A stretch of DNA of 64,000 nucleotides from Pisolithus tinctorius (GCA_024663395.1 JANFAH010000034.1:1-64000), one strand, 5' to 3'. Shown: positions 29,927 through 41,570, counted from the first letter of the stretch. Program-made: numbers and translations. Notes: generated from the letters alone by a model not told the origin.

Positions 29927-30900
29927 GGTGATGTGAAGATGAGAAAACAGGTCTTAGGATGTCTTGAACAGTAAGCGTGCTATGGCTGTAGGGGACGATG
30001 ACGGTGAAATACGAAGGGCAAGGGACTGCGGACTCGAGTGGCGTTGAACGCTCAACTTGGCTATCTCTAGTGCACAGCCTGACACATGTGTAGACTACGA
30101 CCACCAAGTTCCTGCTGGGCCGTCCCATTTCTTCTCGTCATCTGACCGAGTCCCGGTGATGCATTGGCGCAGGAAAGACTCGACCATCGGTCCTTCCTTG
30201 CTTTCTTCGATTGCTCATAGCAATGCCAGGGGAGCTTGTCCCATACTCTTCGCGGTGCCAAGCCAGCGCGGTAGGTACAATAGTTATGCTCCTGGTGAAA
30301 TGTACTACCGATCTTCTCAGCGGCTTTGTGTTTCCGTGCTCGCCATCCTTCACACTAGACACTGTACCACAGTTGGGTTTCCCTAGCTTCTCCCTCGAGG
30401 ATCTGCTTTCCAAAAACATTCTTCCACACTACTCGATCGTGCAGTTGGGAAATCCACAAATAACATGTCTCTTTGCTAACCCACCCGATTTTTAGCACGA
30501 GGGCTACAAACGATCATTGACCTGACAAAGACGCCCGCACGATGACGGGGTCAAGATCTAAACCACGCACCGACTTGCTACGACTACAGCCGTCGGTGGT
30601 GTCGACGACCATCGTTGAGCATTCCAACTCTATTGTCACACCCTCACAATGCGGGACCCAAGCTCCGTTTCCAAAATGCATCACCAGTGAGTGCTGCGTT
30701 CTGGCTACTGCCTTATCCCCCCGCCTTATCTCCACCCAGTTGAGATCCTATCCTTCACGCTGTGGGTGACTCCAACTGATAGCCATGGAAGTGGTGGACC
30801 CTCTGGTATAAAATTTGCATGATAATCTAATGGGACACCTATCAATCTCCATGCCATAGTCATTCATATGCCACCACGCAGTTTTCCAACTAAACATCAA
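29927..30900. other. Intergenic or unassigned, CpG-rich
   Basis: This holds the upstream region of the GTPase gene. Overlapping frames exist on both strands (minus 30735-30514, with FGNGAWVPHCEGVTIELEC, is the most protein-like), but none has clear introns, a domain or a partner, so I do not call a gene. Confidence 0.4.
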
Positions 30901-30902
30901 TA

Positions 30903-31330
30903 GAATACTTTTTAGAGCATCTGCCTCGGTGCTCCTTCCATTGATGGACGGTTATGTTGCTCTCTGGGAGGCGAAGACAGTCCTAAGGCCACAGATACAT
31001 ATCACATTACCCCTTCCCCACATACTCATACTCCCTCCAGAACGACTTCATGAGAGTCTTACCGTCGGAATCAAGTGCAGGGGCCGTCAGAGCATATCGA
31101 TTGTACTCACCGAGCATTTCACATAATGAGAATTGCCCAGGTTCGAGTTCTCGTCGTATCTCTGGTGTCAGGATACACAACGAGTCGTTCATGAAGTCGA
31201 TCTACGCCAAGAGGACGTGTTCTACATACTTTACGAAAGGCTTTGCCAGAGATTCAGCTTTTTGTGTTTCGGCGGCAATTGCGGTGTGCTGTGCTGTGTT
31301 TTATGCAAACGCGAGACACTTTTGACAGCG
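30903..31330 (-). CDS. Possible small zinc-finger-like protein (intron-containing)
   Basis: Minus-strand pieces can be spliced at GT-AG sites: ESLAKPFVKYVEHVLLA (about 31260-31208), RYDENSNLGNSHYVKCS (about 31162-31113) after an intron of about 46 nt, then DCLRLPESNITVHQWKEHRG and RCSKKYSIDV with stop near 30903. The result holds CSDC...HQWKEHRGRC, a CX2C...WxxHxxxC arrangement seen in small fungal zinc-binding proteins. The 5' end is not resolved. The function is unknown, and this gene model is a guess built by eye. Confidence 0.35.
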
Positions 31331-32540
31331 AGTGGGTGAGAACTCGACGAAGAGCACGGCTGTCGGCAATGCCGAGTGGCTGAGATGGTGAAATCCAAGG
31401 CGGAAGTGTTCCTGCGACGAGTTTACTCTGCTTGGCTCCCAGTTGGAGACGCATGCGCCTGGTTATCAGCAACAGCCGATGTAAGACGAAGGCTAGATGC
31501 GGGAGCGTATGTATAACTATGCCACGTCTCAGACGAATGAGAGAGCCTGCTATGGAAACGATGCAGCGAAAAATCACGAGCGAGGAGACATTGTCATGGT
31601 CGGTGGGTCCCTATAGCATTTTACAGAGCAAAGACCAGATGCTCCCGACGTCGACTGAATGCACAGCAGCGACCTGCCATTGGATATAAGAATGACATTG
31701 ACCAAAGCGTTTTAAGTGATGACACTCACTCTGTCAGAACAATGCTTCGCGATCAGCTCCAGATAATGGTAATGTTCTTTCAATTCTGGTGAACCTCCGT
31801 ATAGGTGAGGTCGATCGGTGAAGGCATCGAAGCAGCACGTTACCGAATGCTTGGTCCACTTTGAGAGTTCCTGTGGTGACACGCTACCAAACCCTGTTAC
31901 TTATAATCAGAATAGGAGCTCGATACAGACCTTAAGGTGTATCAAACTTTTGCATTGACCTATCGAAAGCCGGGGCTCCTCGATTCCTTCTCCTATCACA
32001 CCGAGGAGGCATGCAAAACTGTTTACAGACGGTTCCCCTGCGGCTTTCGCAACTTGCACATCGAGAGCGTCGCGTGCTACCGTAATGGTGTGATATATTT
32101 TAAGCTGAAACCGACGTCGAACAACGGATTACCTCCCATCTGCGTCATTCATTGAATACAGTGCTGGGATTGTCTCGAGGTATGCCGAGTCCGAAATATT
32201 GGGAATCATCGAAGCTCTTTGAACAGCAAAGTAATGACATGAGGACACGTCGTTACGCGGTCTGCACCTACCGGCAGTGAGCTTCGCATGACCCTAGTCA
32301 CTAATTTTATGCCTATCGGCGCAACGCTACCAGTTACTGCAAAAGTTGAGCAGGTATACACGCAGCTCAGCATGGGTTCACGTACTTCCCTAGCCGCCTC
32401 GCAAACGATAATACGTAAGAGCGGGCTTCAACGTGCACTCTCAATGCGAGTGTGCCATTGGTTCCAGATGTTCCCGCTCCGAAACCAGGATAGGTGTAAA
32501 GGTTTCGTACATAATTTTTTAGCGCAGATACGACCACTGT
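31331..32540. other. Unresolved part of the gene island
   Basis: There are CpG-rich, short frames on both strands. The longest plausible one is on the plus strand at 31937-32155 (72 codons, PGLLDSFSYHTEEACKTVYR), with no recognised domain. On the opposite strand short segments could be exons of the large gene described next. I cannot decide. Confidence 0.3.
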
Positions 32541-32547
32541 CACGACG

Positions 32548-35500
32548 CTACGTCCGCACGTCAGAAGCAAAGCCGAACAAGCTTTCCAGAAAGTAAATTT
32601 CACCTTCGTGGGGTAGAGTATTCTCGTAAACATTCAATGAGTCGAACACAACAGATCGAGTAAGTACATGTTGCCATAATCTCTGCAACGACGTATCGGA
32701 GAATGGTTCAGCAGCAACAAGACTACTCAGTATGCTGAACACCGCTGCTGATGCCTTGGATTTCTGAGCACGGACGAGGGTACCAGGAAGACCAGTAATC
32801 GTACCAGGCGAGAAATGCGTGTAAGAAACTTACAATAGGTGAAACGAGACAAGATTTGACGTCTCTTTTATAAGTGCATCTGACGACGGGGCTGATGGTG
32901 ACTGGAGTAAATATTCGACGTATGCACGAGATGTCTAATAAAGTTCAATCACTGGGAAATGGAAAGCAAATCCGACAAGATAACTGCCAACTCACGGTGT
33001 AATCCAACGCGTTCGTCAACTAGCCCATACGATACAGGAAAGGAATACCGTGAGATTGTGGAAGCCGAGTTCTCTGAGCGTTTGCACTCCGGAATCTTCT
33101 TCTTCGCCCATGTCCATCCCATGCCCAGTATCGGATTTTGGCGGTGAATATCCCTCCCCTTCCCCAAGTGCCCCCTGTCACCCTGATCCGCTGTCCCGCC
33201 GCCACTCGTGACCTGAAGTGCCGAGCATATAGCGACGTCACCACCAACCGCTCTCTTTACAAGTTCTGTACGAGAGGCCCGGGGGAAGTACTCGGGAGGT
33301 ACATACATTAGAAGAAAGTACACTTCACTTACACGTACAAGCTCAAGGTTGTCAAGTCCGCTAGTCGCGGTAGACCCAGGAAGGAAGCAAGATGAGAACA
33401 GAAGGGTAGTTTTCTTTAATGCGAACGACAGGAAGGCACCTGCAGAACCGAAGAATGAATGCAAGAAACTATTAGATGGAACGGTCAACCAGCTCGAAAC
33501 GCACCTCGCATATTGGGCAGCTTCCAAAAATGTGCGCTCATCAGAAAAAGGAAAAAATGTCGCGGGGGTGAGATGTCGTGGTACGAACCCAGTCGTCCGT
33601 CCGGTTCGTTGGTAGTTCCAAATGAAAGTTCTAATTGAATGGTCATGAGAAGGCAGTTGAGCCTCTGGCGCACCTCTTCCGGAGCGGCAGCACTGAATAT
33701 TACAGCAGGGAAACGTTTCAGATTAGACACCTTCTGGAGCAATCGAAGGAACGCACTCGATGACACCTATCCGCCGATCAGCTAGGCCGTAAAGTAGGGT
33801 ATCGCCTAAGTATTCCCGCTTAAGCGCTGCTGAAGAGCCTCACCGTCGACTTTGAGGGGAGAAGTGGCCAGTTGAAATATCGATGCTCGTCTTGATAATG
33901 ACACCAGCCGAAGCATGTTGGAAGTCGCGCGTTTGGGAAACTCGCGCGAAGAGTGACCTGACCTGTACAGGTTTGGATCAGTTAGCACAGCCAAAGGGAT
34001 AGTAACGTTGGCCACAAGCACGATATCTAGTAATGATTCTGCAGACGTGCCTTCGTCCCTGAAGACGCCCAGCAACTCCTTGACTTCATCGCTTCCTAAT
34101 ACGTCACTTTGGCCTAGCGTCCTCACAGGCGTTGACGCGCTCGCAACTCGTACCAATCGAGCGCGGATATCACATAGGCATCACAACGCAGCAGAAGCGA
34201 CGATGTCATCCGAACCTAGCATATCACGATCCTGTTGTTCCCTTTCCCGTTGCCGCTTCTTGCGCTTCTTTCTCTTGCTTTCATCTTCGTGTTTGGGAGC
34301 TACTCCTTGCCACTCACCTCGGCCGTGCCGCATGCACTCCCAGGCGATATCCCACCCCAGCTTCCCAGCCTCGTCCAATATGACTCCTGGATTCTAAGCG
34401 TCGGGGACATATGCATACGGGGAGAGGCTATCGAGAACGGTCGGGGACACACGGGAAACATGAGTAAATGCAACTGCTAGCGAGTGACACTTCGACCGCA
34501 GCGTACCATTGTCATTAGTGCGTCCTGCTACTGGTTTCTATTCCCCTTCATCAGTTTTTCGTCGGTTACTGTCGTGTTGACGTTGACCTCTTTCAGCGGT
34601 GTATACTTTCCGCACACACCTAAGTTCTTCCAAAATAGCTGGCCCCAATTCTACAGATTGTAAAGGCTTCAAAGCCATAGGGAAAGCTCTAATGAGCGAC
34701 AAAAGATGTGACCGAAGTGGACTGAAACATCACGTCATGCGGTGGTACAGGAAGGGACCGCGAGGAGACCGGCTCGGGCAGGCTGAGTGAAGAAAGGGCA
34801 GTAAGAAGGATGAGGATGTACGTGTGTGCTGTATGGATCTTAGTGTGATAGTTGAGAAAATCCGAAAGTAGTCGCTGAACAGCATCCATTGGCCGCATAG
34901 AAAGTGGGTGCAGCAACTAAGAAACTGAAGATTAGTCTGTGAGGTACACCAAGACAAAATCCAGGTAAATTACTACCACTCACGCCGACAACAGCGCCCA
35001 GTAACCTCTGCAATTTGCCGCCTACTAGTTCACGCCCAACTCTTACCAGCACGTCGAGAAAATCTATTGCCAGAGTCATGACCGACAGGTCATCCGATTG
35101 ACGAACTTGACCTGCGCGCTTGACTGTGACCAATGCAAGCTCCCTCGCTTCTATCAAAGCAGACTCCGCATCACGACTAGGAGCCATGTCCCGATCGCCT
35201 GACTCAACGTTTGTGCGCGGGGTGTACAAGCACCCCTGTTCGATCACGTCCGAGCGCCATCCATGCATCCGTCCTTTGTGGTCCGGAGTCCACCGTTGCG
35301 GTATCGCGTAAAAGAACCTTCCAACAGGACTGACAGACTTCCATTGCATCAGAGCGCACGGCCTCACAAATGGCCAGGGCAGGAGATGCCGACACGACGA
35401 AGAGAGGAAAAGCGTTGTGCTGTGGCGATTTACTGCACAAAGACATGCAGAAAAGAGGCATGGCAGGAGGGAAAGGCCATGGTCCGTGCACACGTGCGAA

Positions 35501-35712
35501 AGTGCATCCAATGTGTCGAGAGGTTACCAGTAGCGAGGACGGAACGTGCTTTTGCTCGACTCGGACTCCGGTTGTCTCACACTGAACGTCCTTGTCCCCG
35601 AGTTACTGAATTCAAGTAATGGCATAACCTTGGTTGCTTCAGTCATGCGCAATCCGAGCCCAGGTAGGGTGAACATCCCGAAAGTGTGGTAGACATCTTC
35701 CAACTGCGTCAT
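32548..35712 (-). CDS. Intron-rich gene(s) of unknown function, helix-rich
   Basis: Minus-strand exon-like segments without frameshift damage but broken by stops, as in a gene with many short introns. They are: MTQLEDVYHTFGMFTLPGLG (start at 35712, divergent from NTH1, 147 bp apart); ICEAVRSDAMEVCQSCWKVL (about 35390); VMTLAIDFLDVLVRVGRELV and GKLQRLLGAVVG (about 35090-34985); LGWDIAWECMRHGRGEWQG then a Lys/Arg-rich run (34350-34220); DEVKELLGVFRDEGTSAESL (about 34080); FLRLLQKVSNLKRFPAVIFS (about 33745); VYFLLMYVPPEYFPRASRTE (about 33310); and SLQRLWQHVLTRSVVFDSLN (about 32680). The helical, HEAT-like character faintly recalls large nucleolar proteins such as Urb2/Npa2, but I cannot establish that, nor whether it is one gene or two. 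Confidence 0.4.
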
Positions 35713-35859
35713 TCATACACATGAGCAGGGATATCAGACGTTACTCACATTTATGCGGAATGGCTGGACTAGTAAGGCTTTGGCTAGTGATTATTTGGTG
35801 TCGCTCGTGTAGGGGCTATTCTCTTGTTTTGGCTTCTCATTTGTGTTTTGTCCACGACG
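35713..35859. promoter_or_regulatory. Putative bidirectional promoter between NTH1 and the minus-strand gene
   Basis: Only 147 bp separate the two divergent start codons. The stretch contains pyrimidine-rich sequence (CTTGTTTTGGCTTCTC) ahead of the NTH1 start. I see no clear TATA box. Basis: spacing and orientation only. Confidence 0.4.
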
Positions 35860-37261
35860 ATGTCTGCTATTAGAAGGGTGGCTTCGGAACGTGTAACGAG
35901 GCTGTCAGCCAAGTCGAGTCCATATCATACCGCGGTCACACTCTACGAGGCACAGGGCACCCCAGGAGCATCCACGACGCGCCGTCGGACTCGCCGTGTC
36001 AAACGGGAGAATGTAGAGCTCAATGACCAAGAAGGTTCAGACGATGCGCTCCCAGCAGCAGCCAAAAAGAAGAAGGCGAAGGTCGTGAAGACAGCAACAT
36101 CAGTGGCAACGACAGAGACCAAGTCCAGGTCACCCAAGAAACCGAAAGCAATACCCCAGAGTTTAGACGTACCTCATCCGGCCCCGGAGCGATGGAAAGA
36201 GGCATACGATGAAATCAAGGAAATGCGCTCAAGGATAACAGCCCCGGTGGATACGATGGGTTGCGACCAGGCGCAATGGAAGGAACAAGACCCAAAGGTA
36301 CGTCCGTTCATCACGTCCCAGCTGTCCAGCTACTGCGTGAACGACGTCCTACTTACTTCAAACGTAGAACAGGCGCTTCGCTACACTCATTTCTCTGATG
36401 CTTTCGTCGCAGACAAAGGACGAGGTCACGGATGCCGCAGTGGCCAAACTACGTATTGCAATAGGCGGCTCACTTTCTGTAGACGCTGTCATAGCTGCAG
36501 AGGAGGCTACCGTTTCAGAGGCAATATCCAAGGTCGGATTCTGGAGACGGAAAACACAGTGCGTGTACAATTGCTTCCTTGGGATCATGTGCTAAAGATG
36601 TGATAGGTATATTAAGCAGGCAGCCCAACGACTGCGCGACGACTTTGATTCGGACGTACCAAAGACGGTCGACGAACTGTGCTCGCTACCGGGTGTTGGA
36701 CCCAAGATGGCATTTCTTGCACTTCAAGTAGCATGGAACCTGTAAGGTGCTCCGACTGCCCCTCATTCATCTATGTGATGACGTTCCCAAGGAATCTCGG
36801 AATTGGGGTGGATGTTCATGTTCATAGAATAACCAACCGATTGGGTTGGCATCAACGGCCAACGAAGAATCCCGAGGAGACTAGGTATCCGTCGCGGACG
36901 ACTCTCTTTCCAGAGATGGTATTTCCATTTGACATGCGTCATCCACAGACTGAATCTACAATCCTGGTTACCCAAAGAACTCCACGGCGAGATCAATTAT
37001 ATGCTTGTTGGTTTCGGGCAAGTAAGCAGCTTTCTTTGTGGTGCACTGGCGTTGTGAAGCTCATTTTCGCGTACCATGCCTCAGACGGTGTGCCTTCCTG
37101 TCGGCCCGAAATGCGACTCATGCACGTTGAGCTCAGCTGGATTGTGTCCAAGTGCGCAAACCAAGAAATTGTCCAAGCGTGATAGCCGAAACTCAGCGTC
37201 TACTAGTCGCGTTGAATTAGACCCCGGACCAAAGGTCGAGATCGAGGTGGAGAACTCATGA
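35860..37261 (+). CDS. NTH1: Endonuclease III-type DNA glycosylase/AP lyase
   Basis: This enzyme removes oxidised pyrimidines and nicks the abasic site in base excision repair. Six exons joined by five GT-AG introns of 48-70 nt, all in frame: 35860-36297, 36368-36558, 36607-36741, 36792-36884, 36949-37021 and 37085-37261. The N-terminus (about 110 residues) is basic and Ser/Thr/Lys-rich, as in nuclear or mitochondrial forms. The catalytic domain has APVDTMGCDQAQWK, ISLMLSSQTKDEVTDAA, the helix-hairpin-helix LPGVGPKMAFLAL with the catalytic Lys, VDVHVHRITNRLGW with the catalytic Asp, and a 4Fe-4S site CLPVGPKCDSCTLSSAGLC (CX6CX2CX7C). Start chosen at the first ATG. No lesions seen; codons and CpG are normal. 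Confidence 0.96.
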
Positions 37262-37612
37262 TACTTACCATCTCAGCCCAGGGATTTGTGGTTGACAATA
37301 GTCGGGACTCACAAGGTCTACGCGACTGATAAATTTCAGGAACGTTTGATTGGAGGACAGGGGATGGGGAATAGGATTTCTACCGGACACCCAATGTACT
37401 GCAAGATTCGCAGCTCGATACCCTACGATATAATCTGTTCACATAACTCAAATTCTAGGTGATGAGATAAGGCCTCCGCATGCTGCAGGTCACGCAAGTG
37501 CAAGAGAGAAAGCTTCGTGATGATTCCCCCTTTTACTTGATTTGATCACTACTGCGTTACGTCCTTCGAAGAATTGATATGCTCGGACTGAGAGAAGATA
37601 GCAGTTTCTCAC
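37262..37612. other. Intergenic, nothing recognised
   Basis: This is the downstream region of NTH1. No frame, repeat or RNA is recognised. The last 60 bp (CTTACTATCT-like, TTGATTTGATCAC) could hold 3'-end signals for NTH1, which I cannot confirm. Confidence 0.4.
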
Positions 37613-38514
37613 TTATTCCCCAAGCCAGTTTTCAAAGCTGCTGGTCGTTTTCATGTCTACTCCGCATTTGGTGACATCTACCCTCATTCTCCGCTGAGTT
37701 CTTTTACTAACGCCAAAGTTCGGACTTCCAGTGGACCTCCTGTTGATGATAACTTCCCGGGGATCCACTTGGCTCTTCTTCAGGTCACTCCTACCGGGGA
37801 AGTCACTTTCCCTGAAGTCTCCGTTCCACGGAAATGTGGTGATCGAAGACAGAACGCCCCAGTGAAATAATTCTGACCATGGCATATTACAGAGAACGTC
37901 GGATACGAAATCCGTGCAGCTTCGCAAGTAGCTGGCAAAACAATATTGCAGAGTTAATATGCGATGGCTCCACTGACCAGTCAAGGACACGCAGAGACGG
38001 TGCAGCGTTTCGGATGGGTTCCAAAGTAGAATCTTCCTCGAACGGTCCGAAGTTCTTAGTTGAGTGAAACGATTGCAAGATTAGGTGGGCGCCAGCTTTG
38101 AGCGGCCCTAACGCCCGCCAAACATTCTTCCTCTATGCTGGCACTGTAGACGACAGCACCCAACCGCTGACCGCTCCGTTTACCATCCGCGAGGCTTGGC
38201 TCCCACAACCGCTCCTTTTCCACTCGCATGATCCTGGAGCGCACTGTGAAAAAGAGGGCACACGCCAAGCTTCAGAAATGAAAAATTCCCGGTAAAGATA
38301 ATGAATGGCTAGATGCTACCACTGTTCGCAGACGAGAACGAGGTTCCGTTATGTGACAAGGGCAGCCTTGAGCGCCAGATGATGCTGGCTATCGTAATCG
38401 CCTCCGATGAGGGGAAGATCTCCGGGATGAGAGTGTAGGGCACGTAAGTTTTGCGATATCGAAGACACGATCCCATACTTCAGGTGGAACCCTCATACGT
38501 AGCTGGGTAACCAT
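37613..38514 (-). pseudogene. F-box/LRR-like gene or remnant
   Basis: Minus strand from 38514: MVTQLRMRVPPEVWDRVFDI is like the start of a fungal F-box domain (LPPEIWDRIF). HHLALKAALVT in another frame follows, then GVRAAQSWRPPNLAIVSLN and PSLRVLDWSVEPSHINSAIL near 38000, which look like leucine-rich repeat text of such proteins. Frames change several times, more than introns easily explain, so it may be a decayed copy. F-box proteins recruit substrates to SCF ubiquitin ligases. Family assignment is tentative. Confidence 0.35.
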
Positions 38515-38630
38515 CTTGTGGAATGCTTGTTGGCTCCTAGATTACTCGATAGGACGATCGCCACGACAAGCACCTTTCTGCTATAGTTCCCAGCGCTTGT
38601 CACTCCTCCCGCGCCCGCCTGCATTCCACG

Positions 38631-38968
38631 ATGAGATTCAATGCGAAGTCAACGTTCAACGCGTACCTGTGTCCGTTGGCGTCGATGCTAGACGGTATGT
38701 CTCTGTCTTCTTTTATTATCACGGTTCGTTTCTGATTAATGATTAGTCCTTCTGTGTCTGTTCGTCAGTTCACCGCTATCTTGTATGCTCGATCCGGCTC
38801 GAAACAGAGATGCAGGTTCTTGGTCTTTTTCTTCTTAGCATTGTCCTGCTCGTGTTCTCTGTCCTCTTGTTCACCAGTGCATTGTACCGTAACAAGATCA
38901 GAGCGTGCACGCCTTTGGGCTTTCTCTCAATAACAGTGGATCTCTTACTCGTTGTTTCCGGCACCTAG
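38631..38968 (+). CDS. Small membrane protein, two exons
   Basis: Exon 1 38631-38694 (MRFNAKSTFNAYLCPLASML), GT-AG intron 38695-38768 (74 nt), exon 2 38769-38968. The join keeps the frame and yields 87 residues. Exon 2 has a strong hydrophobic helix (VLGLFLLSIVLLVFSVLLFT), a short charged loop (YRNKIRAC) and a second helix (FLSITVDLLLVVSG) before the stop. No family is recognised. It could be the 3' end of a longer gene, or its last exons could continue to the GGGSTDVILFF segment at 39061 by alternative splicing. Confidence 0.5.
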
Positions 38969-39060
38969 GTTTGGTCGTAGGGTGCGTTTCGGCCTTGGGG
39001 TTGGGCTCAGGCAATTTCGTGTGTCATACTTCTTTCCGCCTTTACTTATCTATGCTATAG

Positions 39061-39625
39061 CGGTGGAGGGAGTACTGATGTCATCCTTTTTTTTAAATCC
39101 GTGCTCGATGAGAACACACTAGTCATCGTGCAAGCTGAACTGCGAAAAACAGGCTTTGCTCAGGACAGATTCGTGCTGGAACCAAACAGGGCTACAGTCA
39201 CCACACCGGGATTAAGGTTCTCTACGGTGGTGTCAAACGACCCATGTCATGCGCGTTCTTGCAGCACAAGGTAGAATCCGAATCCCTTTCTGAACGTTCC
39301 AAGTGCTCTGTAAGTTCTGAACCGTTTGTGACATGGCTGCTAGCCACTGAAAGGTATGGACCGTAGAATGGGGTCGCGCACTTTGTGGGAGGGAAGAGAT
39401 CCGGAATCTGGAGATGATCAGAGTGAACGCCCGAGTGCAGCGAGCATATTTGTACGAGGAATAGAGACACCGAGGAAGGCCCGTAGAATTGAACCTGCGT
39501 CCAAGGCTAAGCTGCGAGATATACCCATACCTTATGAGAGCTGCTATGCGTGTGAATGTGTCCCGCCTATGCTAGCCATTGACGACCTGCGTGTGACTTT
39601 ACCTGGAGTCGGGATCAAGGTCTGA
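39061..39625 (+). CDS. Exon-like plus-strand frames, unassigned
   Basis: After a good 3' splice site (CTATGCTATAG, ending 39060) the plus strand reads GGGSTDVILFFKSVLDENTL, VQAELRKTGFAQDRFVLEPN and TPGLRFSTVVSNDPCHARS to a stop near 39270. A second frame at about 39350-39625 reads RMGSRTLWEGRDPESGDDQ and ASIFVRGIETPRKARRIEP. A GTAAGT...GAAAG segment (39310-39351) could be an intron between them. The pieces look like coding exons, but the start and complete model are missing. Confidence 0.35.
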
Positions 39626-39725
39626 GTAAAATTATACACTGCCACGAGAAGATGATTGGTAGCACGCGAAAAGTTAAACACATAGTTTCCCTGAAAGTTT
39701 CTGAGAGTCAACACATCCGGGAAGT

Positions 39726-39920
39726 CTACAATCCTTCAACCTGATCCTCCAACCAAGCCCAAAGTTCCTTTCCAAGCTGCGGGTCCTGAGTGTCAGTGCG
39801 AGCATTGCTAATGGGATCAAATACTGGAGATGAAGGCTGTGAAACTCCAAGGTGATGCAAGAGTGATACAAAATCATACCTTTCCCCTGAGATTGACAGC
39901 ATCTGGGAATGTCCCCACAT
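39726..39920 (-). CDS. Minus-strand frame, unassigned
   Basis: A 64-codon frame reads MLSISGERYDFVSLLHHLGV, SQPSSPVFDPISN and KELWAWLEDQVEGL. It sits where CpG content drops off at the right border of the gene island and might be a last exon of a gene whose upstream part has decayed. No family is recognised. Confidence 0.25.
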   Translation of the reverse strand: MWGHSQMLSISGERYDFVSLLHHLGVSQPSSPVFDPISNARTDTQDPQLGKELWAWLEDQVEGL

Positions 39921-40380
39921 ACAATTGCATCAACACACCATATGATACATCATAAAGAACCCTGTTCTATGTTCAAAATAGCACTAAGAGAACCAGCCAT
40001 GTGTAGCACATCACATAGTGTAGTCACACTTAGTCACAACACATGGGCAGCCTCTGTGCCAAAACACCAACACTTATATAGACCCTGAGATGGGCCCACC
40101 TAAATAGATTAGCCAGTACACATGGACAGGCCCAAGGGACTAAAGTGAGAGGCATGTGCATGGTCACAAGCAGGAATGCTATGCAAGATATGCCCCCTTG
40201 TTTGTGAAAGGTGCTGGCTGGGTAGACAGTGAAATCATTGAACCCTTGTGGTCTTTACTGAACATTGTATCTGCATCTGCACAGGGCATGAGTTCCCTGC
40301 ACTGACAGGAGCTGTTAGATTTTCAGATGAGTGACTGTAACTTCATGAAGATGCTTTGAATGGGTAAGTAATTCTCTTGA
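39921..40380. other. CpG-poor, nothing recognised
   Basis: No coherent frame or repeat is seen. The sequence is CA/TG-rich like other old DNA of the window. Confidence 0.4.
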
Positions 40381-41008
40381 TCCATTCACACTGCTGATGC
40401 AGTGCACATAGTCAATAGTCTGTCTCAGAAGCTTGCAGCCATGCAGGTGGCTGCAGATCTGGCAATGCAGGCATTCCAAACACTTGATGAGGGAGTATCC
40501 TCTTTACCATGACATTCCTGGCACAATCAAGAGGAAACTGCATTCAATGACAGAATTTGCAATGCCTCTGCTATGGACATCTTCAAAGTGCAAATGAAGA
40601 AGGGTGCAGTCTTTGGAATGTTTTGAATTTTCCATCCATCCTGACATCCAGACAGCCCCAACTGTACATGCTGTTGAACTGGAATTGTTGGAAAACACCT
40701 TGAATGTTGGAATGCAGCTCAGCATTGGAAGTTGGCTTGCATGGGGTCTCCAGCTTGAGGAGGCATCAATCATGCTGTGGATTGATCATCACCATGTTGG
40801 TGCACATGCCCCAGAATTGAAATGACTAGCCATTACTTGTTGGATGGAGCATTTATCCTCTGAGCAGTCTGCATTTATCATGGATGGTGTGGTATATGTT
40901 GGTGTACAACATGAAGTGGGAGGTATTTCCCCTGCCAAACATGGACAGGATGGCTCTATGGATGACCTGTTTGGTATATCTGGTGAATGCACATCTGATC
41001 CTGATGAG
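40381..41008 (+). pseudogene. KDZ transposase relic, upstream part
   Basis: The plus strand gives broken but coherent text: SLSQKLAAMQVAADLAMQAF, WHNQEETAFNDRICNASAMD, TVHAVELELLENTLNVG, EQSAFIMDGVVYVGVQHEVG and GSMDDLFGISGECTSDPDE. It continues in frame after the chromovirus at 48564. The combined text resembles the C-terminal half of KDZ (Kyakuja-Dileera-Zisupton) transposases of basidiomycetes. Several stops are present and CpG is almost absent. The N-terminal and catalytic parts are not visible. Confidence 0.6.
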
Positions 41009-41532
41009 TGTCATAGCCATGTCTCGACCCCGGCCGGACTTGGCCTCACACTCACCCAGTCCGGCCTCGGCCTCGCCTGCCCCATATCTCCAGTTGGTCT
41101 AGCGCAGTGGACACTGCTTTGCAGTGTCTGTCATTCAGTTAAGTTCTGCCCAGCCTTGTCCCTGGTCCACTCTGTCCCAGTCTCCATCGTCTTAGTCATA
41201 TCTTACTAATACCTGTCTTACCAATCGTCTTAGCAATCCCTGCGAGACTGGCATTACCAGTCTCCATACTATAGTTATTTCTAGTATATAAACTCGTAGA
41301 TACTTAGCCTGTAGACCTCAGTCTGAAACCAACTAAGTTAACCCTGATAACCCTGCTTCGGCCTCGGACTCAGACTGAGACCCACACAAGGGAATAGTGC
41401 TGTACTCTCAGTCGCTAAGTCCAAACAGTCCAACCATCTGAACCCTCGACTTCACTCCTGATCCCAACCCCTCGGCTTTGCGCCCGCTTCGGTCTCCAGT
41501 CCGGTCTCAATGTGGACATCCCGTACTTGACA
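41009..41532 (+). repeat. 5' LTR of the chromovirus
   Basis: TGTCATAGCCATG...CCGTACTTGACA, 524 bp. It has a TATA box TATATAAA at 41285-41292. It is 27 bp longer than the 3' LTR owing to an extra CTCACACTCACCCAGTCCGG-type segment near 41045. Other differences are mostly C/T or G/A at CpG. Confidence 0.95.
41285..41292 (+). promoter_or_regulatory. TATA box in the chromovirus 5' LTR
   Basis: TATATAAA stands 35 nt before AGTCTGAAA (41320), the likely transcript start. The same arrangement is in the 3' LTR at 48316. Confidence 0.7.
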
Positions 41533-41535
41533 GTA

Positions 41536-41544
41536 TTTCAGACT
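41536..41544 (+). promoter_or_regulatory. Primer-binding site, apparently self-priming (chromovirus)
   Basis: Three bases after the LTR the sequence TTTCAGACT is the exact complement of AGTCTGAAA (41320-41328) in the LTR, 35 nt after the TATA box. A transcript starting there could fold back and prime itself, as known for Tf1 of fission yeast, also a chromovirus. The match is 9 nt here and 11 nt in the LARD-like element. Confidence 0.65.
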
Positions 41545-41570
41545 TGCCACTTGTGTGGGTCTAAACCATC

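Noticed and set aside
30138..30419. 93-codon minus frame in the gene island
   Set aside because: No motif, overlapping plus-strand frames of similar length, and no splice or promoter support.
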